Shown one piece after another: positions 54,402 to 63,370 of a DNA stretch of 64,000 bases. The translations under genes were made by a program, and so were the position numbers. Below the pieces are notes generated by a model. It was not told where the DNA came from. It did not search any database and saw only the letters and a list, made by a program, of their open reading frames with translations. Every line of letters begins with the position of its first letter. Position 1 is the stretch's first letter. The DNA is taken from NCBI RefSeq assembly GCF_015674855.1, contig NZ_JADMLG010000011.1:62001-126000 (forward strand), in the 5' to 3' direction. This DNA is from Nocardia bovistercoris (lineage in GTDB: Bacteria > Actinomycetota > Actinomycetes > Mycobacteriales > Mycobacteriaceae).

Positions 54402-54980
54402 ATGCACTCACAGCCCCCGAACGTCCGCGAAGCCAGGGACTGGTCCGAACGCCGATCCGATGCGCGCCGCAACCACGAACAGGTCACCGCGGCGGCGCTG
54501 GCGGTCTTCGCGGAACGGGGGCTAGAGGCCACCGTGCCCGACGTCGCCGCCCGCGCGGGCGTCGGCAAGGCCACCGTCTACCGCAGCTACCCCACCAAAT
54601 CCGACCTCGTCGACGCCGTCGCCCGGCACCACCGCACCTGGCTCACCGAACGCATGGAAGCGGCCGCCGAGGACGCGGACGCGCTCACCGCGCTGCACGC
54701 CCTGCTCACCGACCTGTCCGCGAAACTCGCGGGCGACCGTTCCTTCGCCGAAATCCTGCCACGCACACTGCAACCCAGCGACCGCGACCGCGCCTCCGCG
54801 CTGCTGACCCGGATCATCACCACCGCCAAGGCGGGCGGCCACCTGCGCCCCGACGTCACCGCCCTCGACATCCACGTCCTCGTCGGCGGCTACGCCCGCG
54901 TCCTGCTCGACCTCGACATCCGCGACCCCGCCCAGTGGCGCCGCTACGCCGACCTCGCCCTCGCCGCCCTGCGCGCGTGA
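54402..54980 (+). CDS. TetR family regulator of the MFS exporter
   Basis: 192 aa. HTH at ~28-65: 'ALAVFAERGLEATVPDVAARAG' then 'VGKATVYRSYPTKSDLVDAV'. It follows the MFS gene by 5 nt, so exporter and repressor share a transcript and the same palindromes, giving autoregulation. Confidence 0.9.
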   Translation: MHSQPPNVREARDWSERRSDARRNHEQVTAAALAVFAERGLEATVPDVAARAGVGKATVYRSYPTKSDLVDAVARHHRTWLTERMEAAAEDADALTALHALLTDLSAKLAGDRSFAEILPRTLQPSDRDRASALLTRIITTAKAGGHLRPDVTALDIHVLVGGYARVLLDLDIRDPAQWRRYADLALAALRA

Positions 54981-55033
54981 CGCATGTCGCCGAGGGGTCG
55001 CCGAGCCGGTAGCGGACCGGCAGGTCTGGAAGA

Positions 55034-56896
55034 ATGCTGCCGGTGCATCTCGCGATCGAGCTGGTGGTCCTGGTCGCGTCGGCGACCGCGTTGGCGGCGG
55101 CGGCGCGGCGGTTCGGGGTGTCCGAGCCGCTGGTTCTGACCCTGGCGGGTTTCGCCGCGTCGTATCTGCCTCATGTCCCGGAAATCCACCTGGATCCCGA
55201 GGTGGTGCTGCTCGGCCTGCTGCCGCCGCTGCTCTACACGGCGGCGATCCGGACCTCGCTGGTGGATTTCCGGGCCAACGCGCGCACGATCGCGCTGCTC
55301 TCGGTGGGCTTGGTGCTGTTCAGCACGTTCGCCGTGGCCGCCGTGGTGTGGTTGCTGCTCCCGGTGCCGTTCGCGGTGGCGGTGGCGCTCGGCGCCGTGG
55401 TCGCGCCGCCGGACGCGGTGGCGGCCACGGCGGTGGCGCGGCGGGTCGGGATGCCGCGACGGATCGTCACCATCCTGGAGTGCGAATCGCTGTGCAACGA
55501 CGCGACCGCGCTGGTGACCTTGCGCACCGCCATCGCGGCCATGGCCGGAACCTACGAATTGTGGCGGGCCGGACTGGATTTCGCGATCGCGGCCGGTGGC
55601 GGCGCGCTGGTCGGAATCCTGGTGGCGTACGCGCTGGCGATGCTGCGGCGGCGCATCACCGATCCCGTCCTGGACACGACGTTGTCGTTCCTCGCGCCGT
55701 TCCTGGCCTACCTGCCCGCCGAGGAGATCGAGGCATCCGGCGTGATCGCGGTCGTGACCTGCGGCATCATCCTCGGACACGGCGCACCGGTGTGGCAGAG
55801 CGCGGCCTCGCGCATCGCCGAACGCACCAATTGGCGCACCATCCAGTTCATTCTGGAATCCTCGGTGTTCCTCATCATCGGCTTGCAGGTGCGCGCGATC
55901 CTGGAAGGGGCGTGGAGCAGCGGACTCGGCCACGACACGCTGCTCATCACCGCGGTCGCCGTGCTGGTGACGACGATATTGGTGCGGCCGCTCTGGATTT
56001 TCCCGTTGCTGCTGCTCATGCGCGCGCTCGGGCGTGAGCGAGCCCCGCTCACCGAGCCCGCGGTGGTCTCCTGGGCCGGCATGCGCGGTGTGGTCACCTT
56101 GGCGGCGGTGCTGTTGCTCCCCGAGGACACCCCGCAGCTCGCGGTGTTGAAAATGCTGGCACTCGTGGTCGTCGCGGGCACGCTGCTGCTGCAGGGCACC
56201 TCGCTGCCGTGGCTGGTGCGGTTGCTGAAACTGCGCGGGCCGAGTCGCGCCGAGGACGCGCTGCGCAAGGCGAGCCTGTTGCAGCAGGCGGTGTCGGCCG
56301 GTCTCGCCGAACTCGACGCGAAACTCACCCCCGAGACACCCGAGGCCGTCGTGCGGTCACTGCGCGATCGGGTGACCTGGCAGACCAACGCGGCATGGGA
56401 GCGGTTGGGGCGACCCGAATCCGAACTGGCGACCCCCACCGCGGAATACCGGCGGCTGCGCCTGGCCATGTTGCGCGCCGAACGCGAAACCGTGCTGCGA
56501 GTACGGGATTCGGGGACGCTGGACTACGAGATCCTGCAGAGCGTACTGGCGCGGCTGGATCTCGAGGAGTCCATGATCGACCGGTTCGACGAGGCCGAGG
56601 ACGACTCCGACGAGACATTGGACGGACCCGGCGCGGCCGACACCTGCGAGCATCTGCGCGATGCGCCGCTGCTGCGCGCGCAGGTGGAGCCGGATCGGTG
56701 CGAGGAGTGCGTCGCCGAGGGGCTGACCTGGGTGCATCTGCGCATGTGCCTGGAATGCGGGCACGTGGCCTGCTGCGATTCCTCACCCGGCAATCACGCG
56801 ACGGCACATCATCGCGCCACCGAACATCCGGTCATCCGTAGTGTCGAACCGGGTGAGGCGTGGCGGTGGTGCTACGTCGACGAGTTGCTCGGCTGA
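55034..56896 (+). CDS. Na+/H+ antiporter (CPA1) with C-terminal UBP-type zinc finger
   Basis: 620 aa. Residues 1-~400 are a CPA1 antiporter with ~12 helices, including 'GAVVAPPDAVAATAVARRVG' and 'ILECESLCNDATAL' (transport-site region). A cytosolic helical linker (~405-530) leads to a zf-UBP domain (~538-620): 'TCEHLRDAP', 'CEECVAEGLTWVHLRMCLEC' split by CxxC spacing, 'GHVACCDSSPGNHATAHH'. In eukaryotes this fold binds ubiquitin; in bacteria its role is unknown, perhaps sensing. Start ATG 55034 follows GGAAG. Confidence 0.9.
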   Translation: MLPVHLAIELVVLVASATALAAAARRFGVSEPLVLTLAGFAASYLPHVPEIHLDPEVVLLGLLPPLLYTAAIRTSLVDFRANARTIALLSVGLVLFSTFAVAAVVWLLLPVPFAVAVALGAVVAPPDAVAATAVARRVGMPRRIVTILECESLCNDATALVTLRTAIAAMAGTYELWRAGLDFAIAAGGGALVGILVAYALAMLRRRITDPVLDTTLSFLAPFLAYLPAEEIEASGVIAVVTCGIILGHGAPVWQSAASRIAERTNWRTIQFILESSVFLIIGLQVRAILEGAWSSGLGHDTLLITAVAVLVTTILVRPLWIFPLLLLMRALGRERAPLTEPAVVSWAGMRGVVTLAAVLLLPEDTPQLAVLKMLALVVVAGTLLLQGTSLPWLVRLLKLRGPSRAEDALRKASLLQQAVSAGLAELDAKLTPETPEAVVRSLRDRVTWQTNAAWERLGRPESELATPTAEYRRLRLAMLRAERETVLRVRDSGTLDYEILQSVLARLDLEESMIDRFDEAEDDSDETLDGPGAADTCEHLRDAPLLRAQVEPDRCEECVAEGLTWVHLRMCLECGHVACCDSSPGNHATAHHRATEHPVIRSVEPGEAWRWCYVDELLG

Positions 56897-56899
56897 GGG

Positions 56900-57448
56900 T
56901 CAGCGGCGCGCGTAGGAGTAGATGAGCCGAGCGTATTGGGCGATGAGCCGGTCCAGCGACAGTTCGGCTCCGCCGCCCGCGATCTGCTGGTAGCCGATGA
57001 GCATCGCCATGCCGAGCGCGGTCACCTCCGCGGCCGTGTCGTCGTCGCCGACCACGCCCTTGATCGCCTTGTGCACGGTGCGACGGCGGGACTCGTCGAC
57101 CCGTTTGAGCGCGAGGTTCACCGATTCGTCGTTGGCGGCCCACGCGCGGATCGCGGCCTCGGCCGAATGGTGCAGTCCCGTCGCGAGATCCGACATCGCG
57201 CGGATGTCGTCGTCGGGGTTGCCCTGGTTGAAGTTGAGGGTGCGCAGGATGCGGACCTGGCGGTTCTCCCAGTGGTCGAGCAGCGCGTCCACGAAACCCT
57301 GCCAGCTGCCGAAGTGGTGGTAGAACGACCCGCTGGTGACACCGAGGCGGCGGCAGAGCACGCCGATATTGAGGCCCTTGAAGCCGAGTTCGGCCAGCAC
57401 CGCGAGCGCGGTGTCGAAGTACTGCTCCTTGGTGACCACTCGTGACAT
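56900..57448 (-). CDS. TetR family regulator
   Basis: 182 aa from ATG 57448. HTH: 'ALAVLAELGFKGLNIGVLCRR' and 'LGVTSGSFYHHFGSWQGFVDAL' (~12-52). The C-terminal domain has 'LGMAMLIGYQQIAGG'. It converges on the antiporter with a 3-nt gap; its target is not obvious. Upstream frame extension is Arg/Pro-rich shadow. Confidence 0.9.
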   Translation of the reverse strand: MSRVVTKEQYFDTALAVLAELGFKGLNIGVLCRRLGVTSGSFYHHFGSWQGFVDALLDHWENRQVRILRTLNFNQGNPDDDIRAMSDLATGLHHSAEAAIRAWAANDESVNLALKRVDESRRRTVHKAIKGVVGDDDTAAEVTALGMAMLIGYQQIAGGGAELSLDRLIAQYARLIYSYARR

Positions 57449-57769
57449 ACGGGCGCCGTTCTGTTCGTTTGCGGACGGAGTTCTCGGGGCGGGCGGAGTT
57501 CGAGCCCAGAACAGTACCGCATCGGCGTGGGGCGGCCGGTGCGCGACGAAATCCGCGCGGTCGGTTCGGCGAGTTCGGCGGGGGCTCGAAATGCTCGACG
57601 CGCGTGCGCATACCGCGCGGAGTCGATCCGCGCCGACGGCGACGGCGTTGCCCGGACACACTCACGGCATCGACCGTGACCGGTGGACCACCGCAGGCCA
57701 CGCTGTATGCTGAAAGTTTGCCAGCTCGGATCATCTCCAGAAGGGATCGGCGATGGCGGCGAAGCGCGG
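57449..57769. other. Divergent intergenic region
   Basis: 321 bp between the TetR gene and the DNA ligase gene; promoters for both are expected. No clear palindrome or small gene was found. Confidence 0.5.
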
Positions 57770-58726
57770 GTGAACCGTCTGCCGCGGTACGCGGCGATGC
57801 TGGCGGCGCGGGGGCCGCTGCCCAGCGACGATGACCGCTGGGCCTACGAGATGAAATTCGACGGCATCCGCGCGATCTGCTACGTCGAAGAATCCCTGCG
57901 GTTGCTGTCGCGCAACGGCAACGACATCACGGTCGCCTGGCCGGAACTCGCCCAACTGGCCCCCGCCGAACCGCACCATGTCCTCGACGGCGAGATCGTC
58001 GTCTTCGACCACCGCGGCCGCCCCTCCTTCGAATCGCTGCAACCACGCATGCACCAGCGCCACCCCGGCGAGATCAACGCCATGGCCGCCGCCGCACCCG
58101 CCACCTACGTGGTGTTCGACCTGCTGCACATCGGCGCACGCCCACTGGTCGACCTGCCCTACGAACAGCGGCGCGCCCTACTCGAACGCATCGACCCGCG
58201 CGGCCCGCACCTGCGCCTGTCCCCCCGCCTGCACGGCCACGGCGCCGACCTGCTCGCCGAATCCGCGCGCCTGGGACTCGAGGGGCTGATCGGCAAGCGA
58301 CTCGACGGACCGTACCTGCCCGGACGGCGCAGCCCACTGTGGACCAAGATCAAGAACGTCGACCACCAGGAAGGCGTGATCGTCGGCTGGAAACCCGGCG
58401 CGGGCAACCGCATCGGCCGCATCGGCTCACTGGTGCTCGCGGTCACCGACGCCGCGGGCGACCTGGTCTACATCGGCAACGTCGGCACCGGCTTCAGCCG
58501 CGCGACACTGGCCGACCTCCAAGCCAGACTCGCCCCGCTGCACCGCGAATCAGCACCGCTCGGCAAGCCGCCACACATCCCCGGCGTGATCTGGGTCGAG
58601 CCGCGCCTCGTCGGCGAGGTGGCGTTCAGCGAATGGACCCGCGACGGCATCCTGCGCCACCCGACATGGCGCGGCCTTCGCCCCGACAAGACACCCGCCC
58701 AGGTCGTGCGGGAACGACTCGATTAG
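57770..58726 (+). CDS. ligC: ATP-dependent DNA ligase (LigC-type)
   Basis: 318 aa from GTG 57770 (upstream in-frame residues look non-native). Motif I 'YEMKFDGIRAI' has the AMP-accepting Lys, motif III is 'LDGEIVVFD', motif IV 'EGLIGKRLDGPY' and motif V 'PLWTKIKN'. An OB domain follows ('VIVGWKPGAGNRIGRIGSLVL'). No polymerase or nuclease domains, so it is LigC rather than LigD; no Ku gene is nearby. It seals nicks in repair. Confidence 0.88.
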   Translation: MNRLPRYAAMLAARGPLPSDDDRWAYEMKFDGIRAICYVEESLRLLSRNGNDITVAWPELAQLAPAEPHHVLDGEIVVFDHRGRPSFESLQPRMHQRHPGEINAMAAAAPATYVVFDLLHIGARPLVDLPYEQRRALLERIDPRGPHLRLSPRLHGHGADLLAESARLGLEGLIGKRLDGPYLPGRRSPLWTKIKNVDHQEGVIVGWKPGAGNRIGRIGSLVLAVTDAAGDLVYIGNVGTGFSRATLADLQARLAPLHRESAPLGKPPHIPGVIWVEPRLVGEVAFSEWTRDGILRHPTWRGLRPDKTPAQVVRERLD

Positions 58727-58751
58727 CCACACCCGCTTCCGGGTCGGAGAA

Positions 58752-59003
58752 ATGCGGTGGCCCGAAAAGAATGCCGCCGGATACCGCGGCCTGCCGAGGC
58801 GAACCGCTCATCTGTGCGTGTCGACAGCCCCCGGTCGACGCGGACAGGGCCTGGCTCGGACAACGGGATCCGCAGCGGTGGCACATGCTCTGGCGGCAGG
58901 CCTGCGACCCCAATGGCGAGCGCGTGCGACGCGGTCGAGACAGGTAGCCCTCGCGCTGGGATTCCGAGAATTCGGCACCCGGCTCAGCATCGGTCCGGGC
59001 TGA
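58752..59003 (+). pseudogene. C-terminal remnant of a GNAT acetyltransferase
   Basis: The frame encodes 'TAPGRRGQGLARTTGSAAVAH', then 'GLRPQWRARATRSRQVALALGF' and 'REFGTRLSI'. This is the acetyl-CoA loop (RxxGxG) and C-terminal 'WxxRxxxSRxVAxxLGF' of a GNAT enzyme. Nothing upstream supplies the N-terminal half; the preceding gene is the intact ligase. It appears to be a decayed fragment of ~70 residues. Confidence 0.55.
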
Positions 59004-59077
59004 GAACTCCGCGGGATCGGCGAGCAACGCGCGAATTGCATTGCGTTCGCGAGCTCGGCGGTATCGAATGGACAGTC

Positions 59078-59896
59078 GTGTCACAATCGCGCGCACTGGC
59101 CGGTCGGGTCGCGGTGGTCACCGGTGTGAGCAGGCGGCGGGGCATCGGGTTCGCGGTCGCACGGCGGCTGGCGGCGATGGGAGCCGAGCTCTACCTCACG
59201 CACTGGGCGCCGCACGACGCACAACAGCCGTGGGGCGCCGACGATCTCGCGCTCGTCCGCCGTGAACTGGACGCCACGCGGATGGTCGACCGTTCCGTCG
59301 ACTTCGCCGATCCCGAGGCGCCCGCGCGAGTGATCGCCGACGCCGTCGCCGAATTCGGGCATATCGACATTCTGGTCGCCAATCACGCGCGCAGCGGCGG
59401 CGACGGGTCGCTGTGGGAGATCGACGCCGAGAAACTGGACGGGCACTGGGCGGTGGACGCACGGTCGGTGCTGCTGCTGACGCAGGCATTCGCGCGGCAG
59501 TACCGGGCCGAGCGCGACGAGATCGCCGACCGGGGCCGCGTGGTCTGGATGACCTCTGGACAGCAGCTCGGACCGATGCGCGGCGAAGTGGCCTACGCCA
59601 GTGCCAAATCGGTGCTCGCGGGCATGACGGCGACCGTCGCGGCCGAGCTGATCGACCGTGGCATCGTGCTGAACACCGTCAATCCCGGCCCTGTCGACAC
59701 CGGATTCCTCACCTCCGACACCGCCGACCGGGACCCGGCCGTCGTCGAGGAGATCCACGCGGCCTTCCCGCGCGGACGAGTCGGGCAGCCCGACGATCCC
59801 GCTCGCCTGATCTCCTGGCTCGTCTGCGACGACGGCCGCTGGGTGGTCGGACAGGTCATCGACTCCGAAGGTGGATTCCGGCGGAGCCGATGGTGA
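59078..59896 (+). CDS. Short-chain dehydrogenase/reductase
   Basis: 272 aa from GTG 59078. 'VAVVTGVSRRRGIGFAVARRLA' is the NAD(P)-binding loop (TGxxxRxGIG), 'ILVANHARSG' the NAG-like motif, 'VVWMTSGQ' the Ser strand and 'YASAK' the catalytic Tyr/Lys. 'NPGPVDTGF' completes the active-site wall. It resembles reductases of 3-oxoacyl type; substrate unknown. It is 25 nt upstream of the phosphatase gene. Confidence 0.88.
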   Translation: MSQSRALAGRVAVVTGVSRRRGIGFAVARRLAAMGAELYLTHWAPHDAQQPWGADDLALVRRELDATRMVDRSVDFADPEAPARVIADAVAEFGHIDILVANHARSGGDGSLWEIDAEKLDGHWAVDARSVLLLTQAFARQYRAERDEIADRGRVVWMTSGQQLGPMRGEVAYASAKSVLAGMTATVAAELIDRGIVLNTVNPGPVDTGFLTSDTADRDPAVVEEIHAAFPRGRVGQPDDPARLISWLVCDDGRWVVGQVIDSEGGFRRSRW

Positions 59897-59921
59897 ACAC
59901 ACCCGACGAACGAGGAGAACG

Positions 59922-60590
59922 ATGCGCACCGTCTATGTCGTGACGCACCCGGAAGCGACCCACCATGTCGACGGCGTCGTCGGCGGCTGGTACGACTCCG
60001 AACTGACGCCGTACGGCCTGCGTGCCGCCGATGCCATCGCGCACGCGGTGCACGCGCTGATCCCCACGAACGCACCGGTCGAACTGTTCACCTCCGACCT
60101 GCGCCGCACCGTGCAGACCGCCGAACCCCTCGCCGCCCGACTCGGCCTCACACCGATCCTCGACCCCCGACTACGGGAGCGCTCCTACGGCGAAGCGGGC
60201 GGACGACCACGCGACTGGCTCGACCGCCGACAGGTCCCGCCACCTCCGGTCGGCAACCGCCTGTGGCACGACGAGGGAATCCCCGGCGCGGAAACCCGCG
60301 GCGCCCACGCCGAACGCGTCTACCGCGCGCTCGAGGTGATCACCGACCGCGAACGCGAACACACCGTGATCGTCACCCACGGCGGTTCCCTGACGTTCGT
60401 GATCGCCGCCTGGATCCGAATGCCCCTGGAATCGGCGGGCCACGTCGGATTCCATTCGACCTCCGGCGGCATCACCGTCCTGCAGGAGGACGACCGGAAC
60501 CGAGACCGCCGCGTCCTCACCCTCGCCGATAGCAGACACCTGCCCGAAGCGGATCGGAATGCCGAGGTGAGCCGCTCCGGTCGCAGGTGA
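59922..60590 (+). CDS. Histidine phosphatase family protein with THP in place of RHG
   Basis: 222 aa; GAGGAGAACG precedes the ATG. 'VYVVTHPEATHHVDGVVGGWYD' (two blocks) is the N-terminal catalytic loop; the usual RHG is THP, keeping the His nucleophile but losing the first Arg. 'TSDLRRTVQTAEPLA' supplies a second Arg and 'VIVTHGGSLTFVI' the distal His. Probably a phosphatase or esterase of small substrates. Confidence 0.85.
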   Translation: MRTVYVVTHPEATHHVDGVVGGWYDSELTPYGLRAADAIAHAVHALIPTNAPVELFTSDLRRTVQTAEPLAARLGLTPILDPRLRERSYGEAGGRPRDWLDRRQVPPPPVGNRLWHDEGIPGAETRGAHAERVYRALEVITDREREHTVIVTHGGSLTFVIAAWIRMPLESAGHVGFHSTSGGITVLQEDDRNRDRRVLTLADSRHLPEADRNAEVSRSGRR

Positions 60591-60800
60591 TCCTCCCGGC
60601 CGTCGGGTCGGCGTGGCTCTCGACCGCTTGTCGGCGACGCGTCATCGGCCGGGCACGGATACGAGCCCGACCTCGACGCTCCGGCCCGATTCGCCGCTAT
60701 GAGCAGCCCCTTGACGGTGACCAGCCGGTGCAGAGAACCGCCGGTGGCGAAGCACGAGCGTAAGGAATGATGACGATATGACCGAGACCTCATCTGCCCT

Positions 60801-61694
60801 GTGAACGGACCTCAGCGATGGCATGCCCCCGCCCGGCGACTGTGGGGCTGCCTCGGGCGTTTGCTGATCTTCGCGGGTGAGCGGCTCGCGGCCCGTGGCG
60901 CGCGCGTCGGTCCCGGCGCCGCGGCGAAGGGAGAGTTGGCGGTGTTGATCGATTCCGACAACACACCGCCTCGCAGAATCGGTGCTGTCCTGGCCGAGAT
61001 CGAGCGGCGTTACGGCCGCGCCGGGATCGTGCGCGCGTACGGCGACTGGAGTCGGCCGCACCTGGGCGGGTGGAGACATCCGGTGATCGTGTATTCCATT
61101 CGACCGATCCATCATTTCGCCTCGGCGTCGGGCAAGAACTCCACCGATATCGCCTTGGCCATCGATGCGCTCGACCTGCTCCACACCACCGACCTGCGCG
61201 CGGTCGTATTGGTCAGCAGCGACTCCGACTTCACCACCCTGGCGCGACGGATCCACGAATTCGGGTGCCGCGTCTACGGGGTCGGAAACGCGCAGACCTC
61301 GCAGATGCTGGTCACCGCGTGCGATGAGTTCCTGTATCTCGAAAACCTCACCGCCGCACCTCGATCCCCACAGCCAGGACCGGCGGCCGTCCCGGAATCG
61401 GCGCCCGGAGGGCCGAGAACCGCGATCGACGTATCGCCGGAGGTCGCGGCGCGACTTCGGGAGGTCGTGGCGAAGTCGGCTGCCGACGAGGACGGCTGGG
61501 CGCATCTGAGCATGGTCGCGAACATGCTGATCAAGCATTTCCCCGAGTTCTCTCCGAGATCCTACGGGCACGCCAGATTCGGAAAGTTCGTCGCGGCGAG
61601 CGCGTTGTTCGACGTGCGCGAGGTCAGTCCCGGCAAGGGGAAATCGAAGGTGACCTATGTGCGCTGGGTGGAACAGGCGCACTCGACCGGATAG
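60801..61694 (+). CDS. NYN-domain (PIN-like) protein with OST-HTH/LOTUS domain
   Basis: 297 aa from GTG 60801; the true start could lie nearer 'LAVLIDSDNTPP', since the first ~40 residues are not family-like. 'LIDSDNTP' and 'VVLVSSDSDFTTLARRIHEFG' hold the acidic metal ligands of the NYN/LabA nuclease fold. Residues ~210-295 ('AHLSMVANMLIKHFPEFSPRSYGHARFGKFV', in outline) match an OST-HTH/LOTUS domain thought to bind RNA. A small RNA nuclease is the likely role. Confidence 0.85.
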   Translation: MNGPQRWHAPARRLWGCLGRLLIFAGERLAARGARVGPGAAAKGELAVLIDSDNTPPRRIGAVLAEIERRYGRAGIVRAYGDWSRPHLGGWRHPVIVYSIRPIHHFASASGKNSTDIALAIDALDLLHTTDLRAVVLVSSDSDFTTLARRIHEFGCRVYGVGNAQTSQMLVTACDEFLYLENLTAAPRSPQPGPAAVPESAPGGPRTAIDVSPEVAARLREVVAKSAADEDGWAHLSMVANMLIKHFPEFSPRSYGHARFGKFVAASALFDVREVSPGKGKSKVTYVRWVEQAHSTG

Positions 61695-61784
61695 GCGCGG
61701 TGTGACGAGCCCGGTCGACGCGCCCGCCTCCAACGTTTCCGCGCGGGCAGCTTCGAATCCGGCCGATGCCGTCGCGGCGTGGAC

Positions 61785-61808
61785 GGGAGCGCGGCGGACC
61801 GCGCTCCC
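61785..61808. terminator. Bidirectional hairpin terminator
   Basis: GGGAGCGCGG-CGGA-CCGCGCTCCC is a perfect 10-bp GC stem with a 4-nt loop between the convergent NYN gene and mshC. Confidence 0.7.
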
Positions 61809-61827
61809 TGCCTGACAGCGGTTCGGT

Positions 61828-63066
61828 TCAGAGTCGCACGCCGAGTAGGGCGTCGACGGCGGCGGCCAGAGTGCCGGGCGCGGAGACGTCCTCGCCGCCG
61901 TAGTTCAGCGCCTGGGACGCCCAGCTGTCGACGGCGGCGATGGCCTTGGGGGTGTCGAGGTCGTCGGACAGGTGTTGACGGAGGCGGGCGACGGTGTCTT
62001 CGGCCGCCGGGGCCGAGGGGAGGGCGGCGGCGCGGCGCCACAGGTCGAGGCGGCGTTCGGCGGCGGTCAGGACCTCGGCGGTCCACATGCGGTCGGCGCG
62101 GTAGTGGCCGCTGAACAGGCCGAGGCGGATGGCGGCGGGGTCGGTGCCGCCGCGGCGCAGGGTCGAGACCAGGACCAGGTTGCCTCGGGACTTCGACATC
62201 TTCTCGCCGTCGAGTCCGATGAGGCCCGCGTGCACGAAGTGGCGGGCGAAGCGGCGGCCGGTCTCGAGTGCCTCGCCGTGGGCGGCCGAGTACTCGTGGT
62301 GCGGGTAGATCAGGTCGCTGCCGCCGCCTTGGACGTCGAAACCGAATCCGATGCGGTTGAGCGCGATGGCGGCGCATTCGATGTGCCAGCCGGGCCTGCC
62401 CTCGCCGAACGGCGCGGGCCAGGACGGCTCGCCCGGGCGGGCGGCGCGCCACAGCAGGGCGTCGATGATGTCGCGTTTGCCCGGGCGGTCCGGATCGCCG
62501 CCGCGTTCGGCGAACAGCCGTTCCATGGTGGCGCGGTCGTAGCCGGACTCGTAGCCGAACTGTTCGGTGGCGTCGGCGCGGAAGTAGACGTCGGGGTATT
62601 CGTCGTCCTCGACGACGTAGGCGGCGCCCGCGGCGAGCAGCTTCTCGACCAGCTCCACGACCTCGTCGACCGATTCGACGGCGCCGATGTACTCGCGCGG
62701 CGGCAGCACCCGCAGCGCGCTCATGTCGGCCCGGAACAGCTCGACCTCGCGGCTGCCGAGTTCACGCCAGTCGATCCCGTCGCGGTCAGCGCGTTCGAAC
62801 AGCGGGTCGTCGACGTCGGTGACGTTCTGCACGTAGTGCACCTCGTGACCGGCGTCGCGCCACAGCCGGTTGACCAGATCGAAGGTCAGGTAGGTGGCGG
62901 CGTGCCCGAGGTGGGTGGCGTCGTAGGGAGTGATGCCGCAGACGTACATGGTGGCCGTTGCCCCCGGGGTCACCGGGCGGATCCGGCGGTCTGCGGTGTC
63001 GTACAAACGCAACGGAGGCCCTGCTCCGGGGATGGTCGGTACGGCGGTGTCGGACCAGGACTGCAT
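61828..63066 (-). CDS. mshC: Cysteine:GlcN-Ins ligase, mycothiol biosynthesis
   Basis: 412 aa, normal for MshC. 'YVCGITPYDATHLGHAATYLTF' (two blocks) carries the Zn-ligand Cys and HIGH-like motif, 'GWHIECAAIALN' a second Zn region and 'DGEKMSKSRGN' the KMSKS loop. It couples cysteine to GlcN-inositol. The shorter C-terminus and 'TDVDDPLFERA' distinguish MshC from cysteinyl-tRNA synthetase. The SCO1664-family gene just upstream is the usual neighbour. Confidence 0.95.
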   Translation of the reverse strand: MQSWSDTAVPTIPGAGPPLRLYDTADRRIRPVTPGATATMYVCGITPYDATHLGHAATYLTFDLVNRLWRDAGHEVHYVQNVTDVDDPLFERADRDGIDWRELGSREVELFRADMSALRVLPPREYIGAVESVDEVVELVEKLLAAGAAYVVEDDEYPDVYFRADATEQFGYESGYDRATMERLFAERGGDPDRPGKRDIIDALLWRAARPGEPSWPAPFGEGRPGWHIECAAIALNRIGFGFDVQGGGSDLIYPHHEYSAAHGEALETGRRFARHFVHAGLIGLDGEKMSKSRGNLVLVSTLRRGGTDPAAIRLGLFSGHYRADRMWTAEVLTAAERRLDLWRRAAALPSAPAAEDTVARLRQHLSDDLDTPKAIAAVDSWASQALNYGGEDVSAPGTLAAAVDALLGVRL

Positions 63067-63370
63067 GGTTCGAGAGTAGAGGTGTGGCCGGGATCTCCGG
63101 CTGCCGGCCCGCGTCCCGGCCCCTACCCCCTCCCCCGATCACCCGGTGCGACCTGCGACGTTGCCGTCCGTGGGGAATGTCAATCGTTACGGTCCGGAAG
63201 AATCGAAGATGCCGAGGGCGGCGCGGGGTGGTATCCGGGATTCGACAAACCTGCCGCAGCGCGTCGCGCGCCGCAACCCCCTCCGGACGTGAGCCCGGAC
63301 ACGATCGAGACCGATCGGTATCACGCGCGGTGCGTGCCGGCATTCGCCGCATGGTTGCGCGGCGCGCCGT
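63067..63370. other. Intergenic region upstream of mshC
   Basis: 304 bp. It is expected to hold the mshC promoter or operon linker. Only shadow frames are present. Confidence 0.5.
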
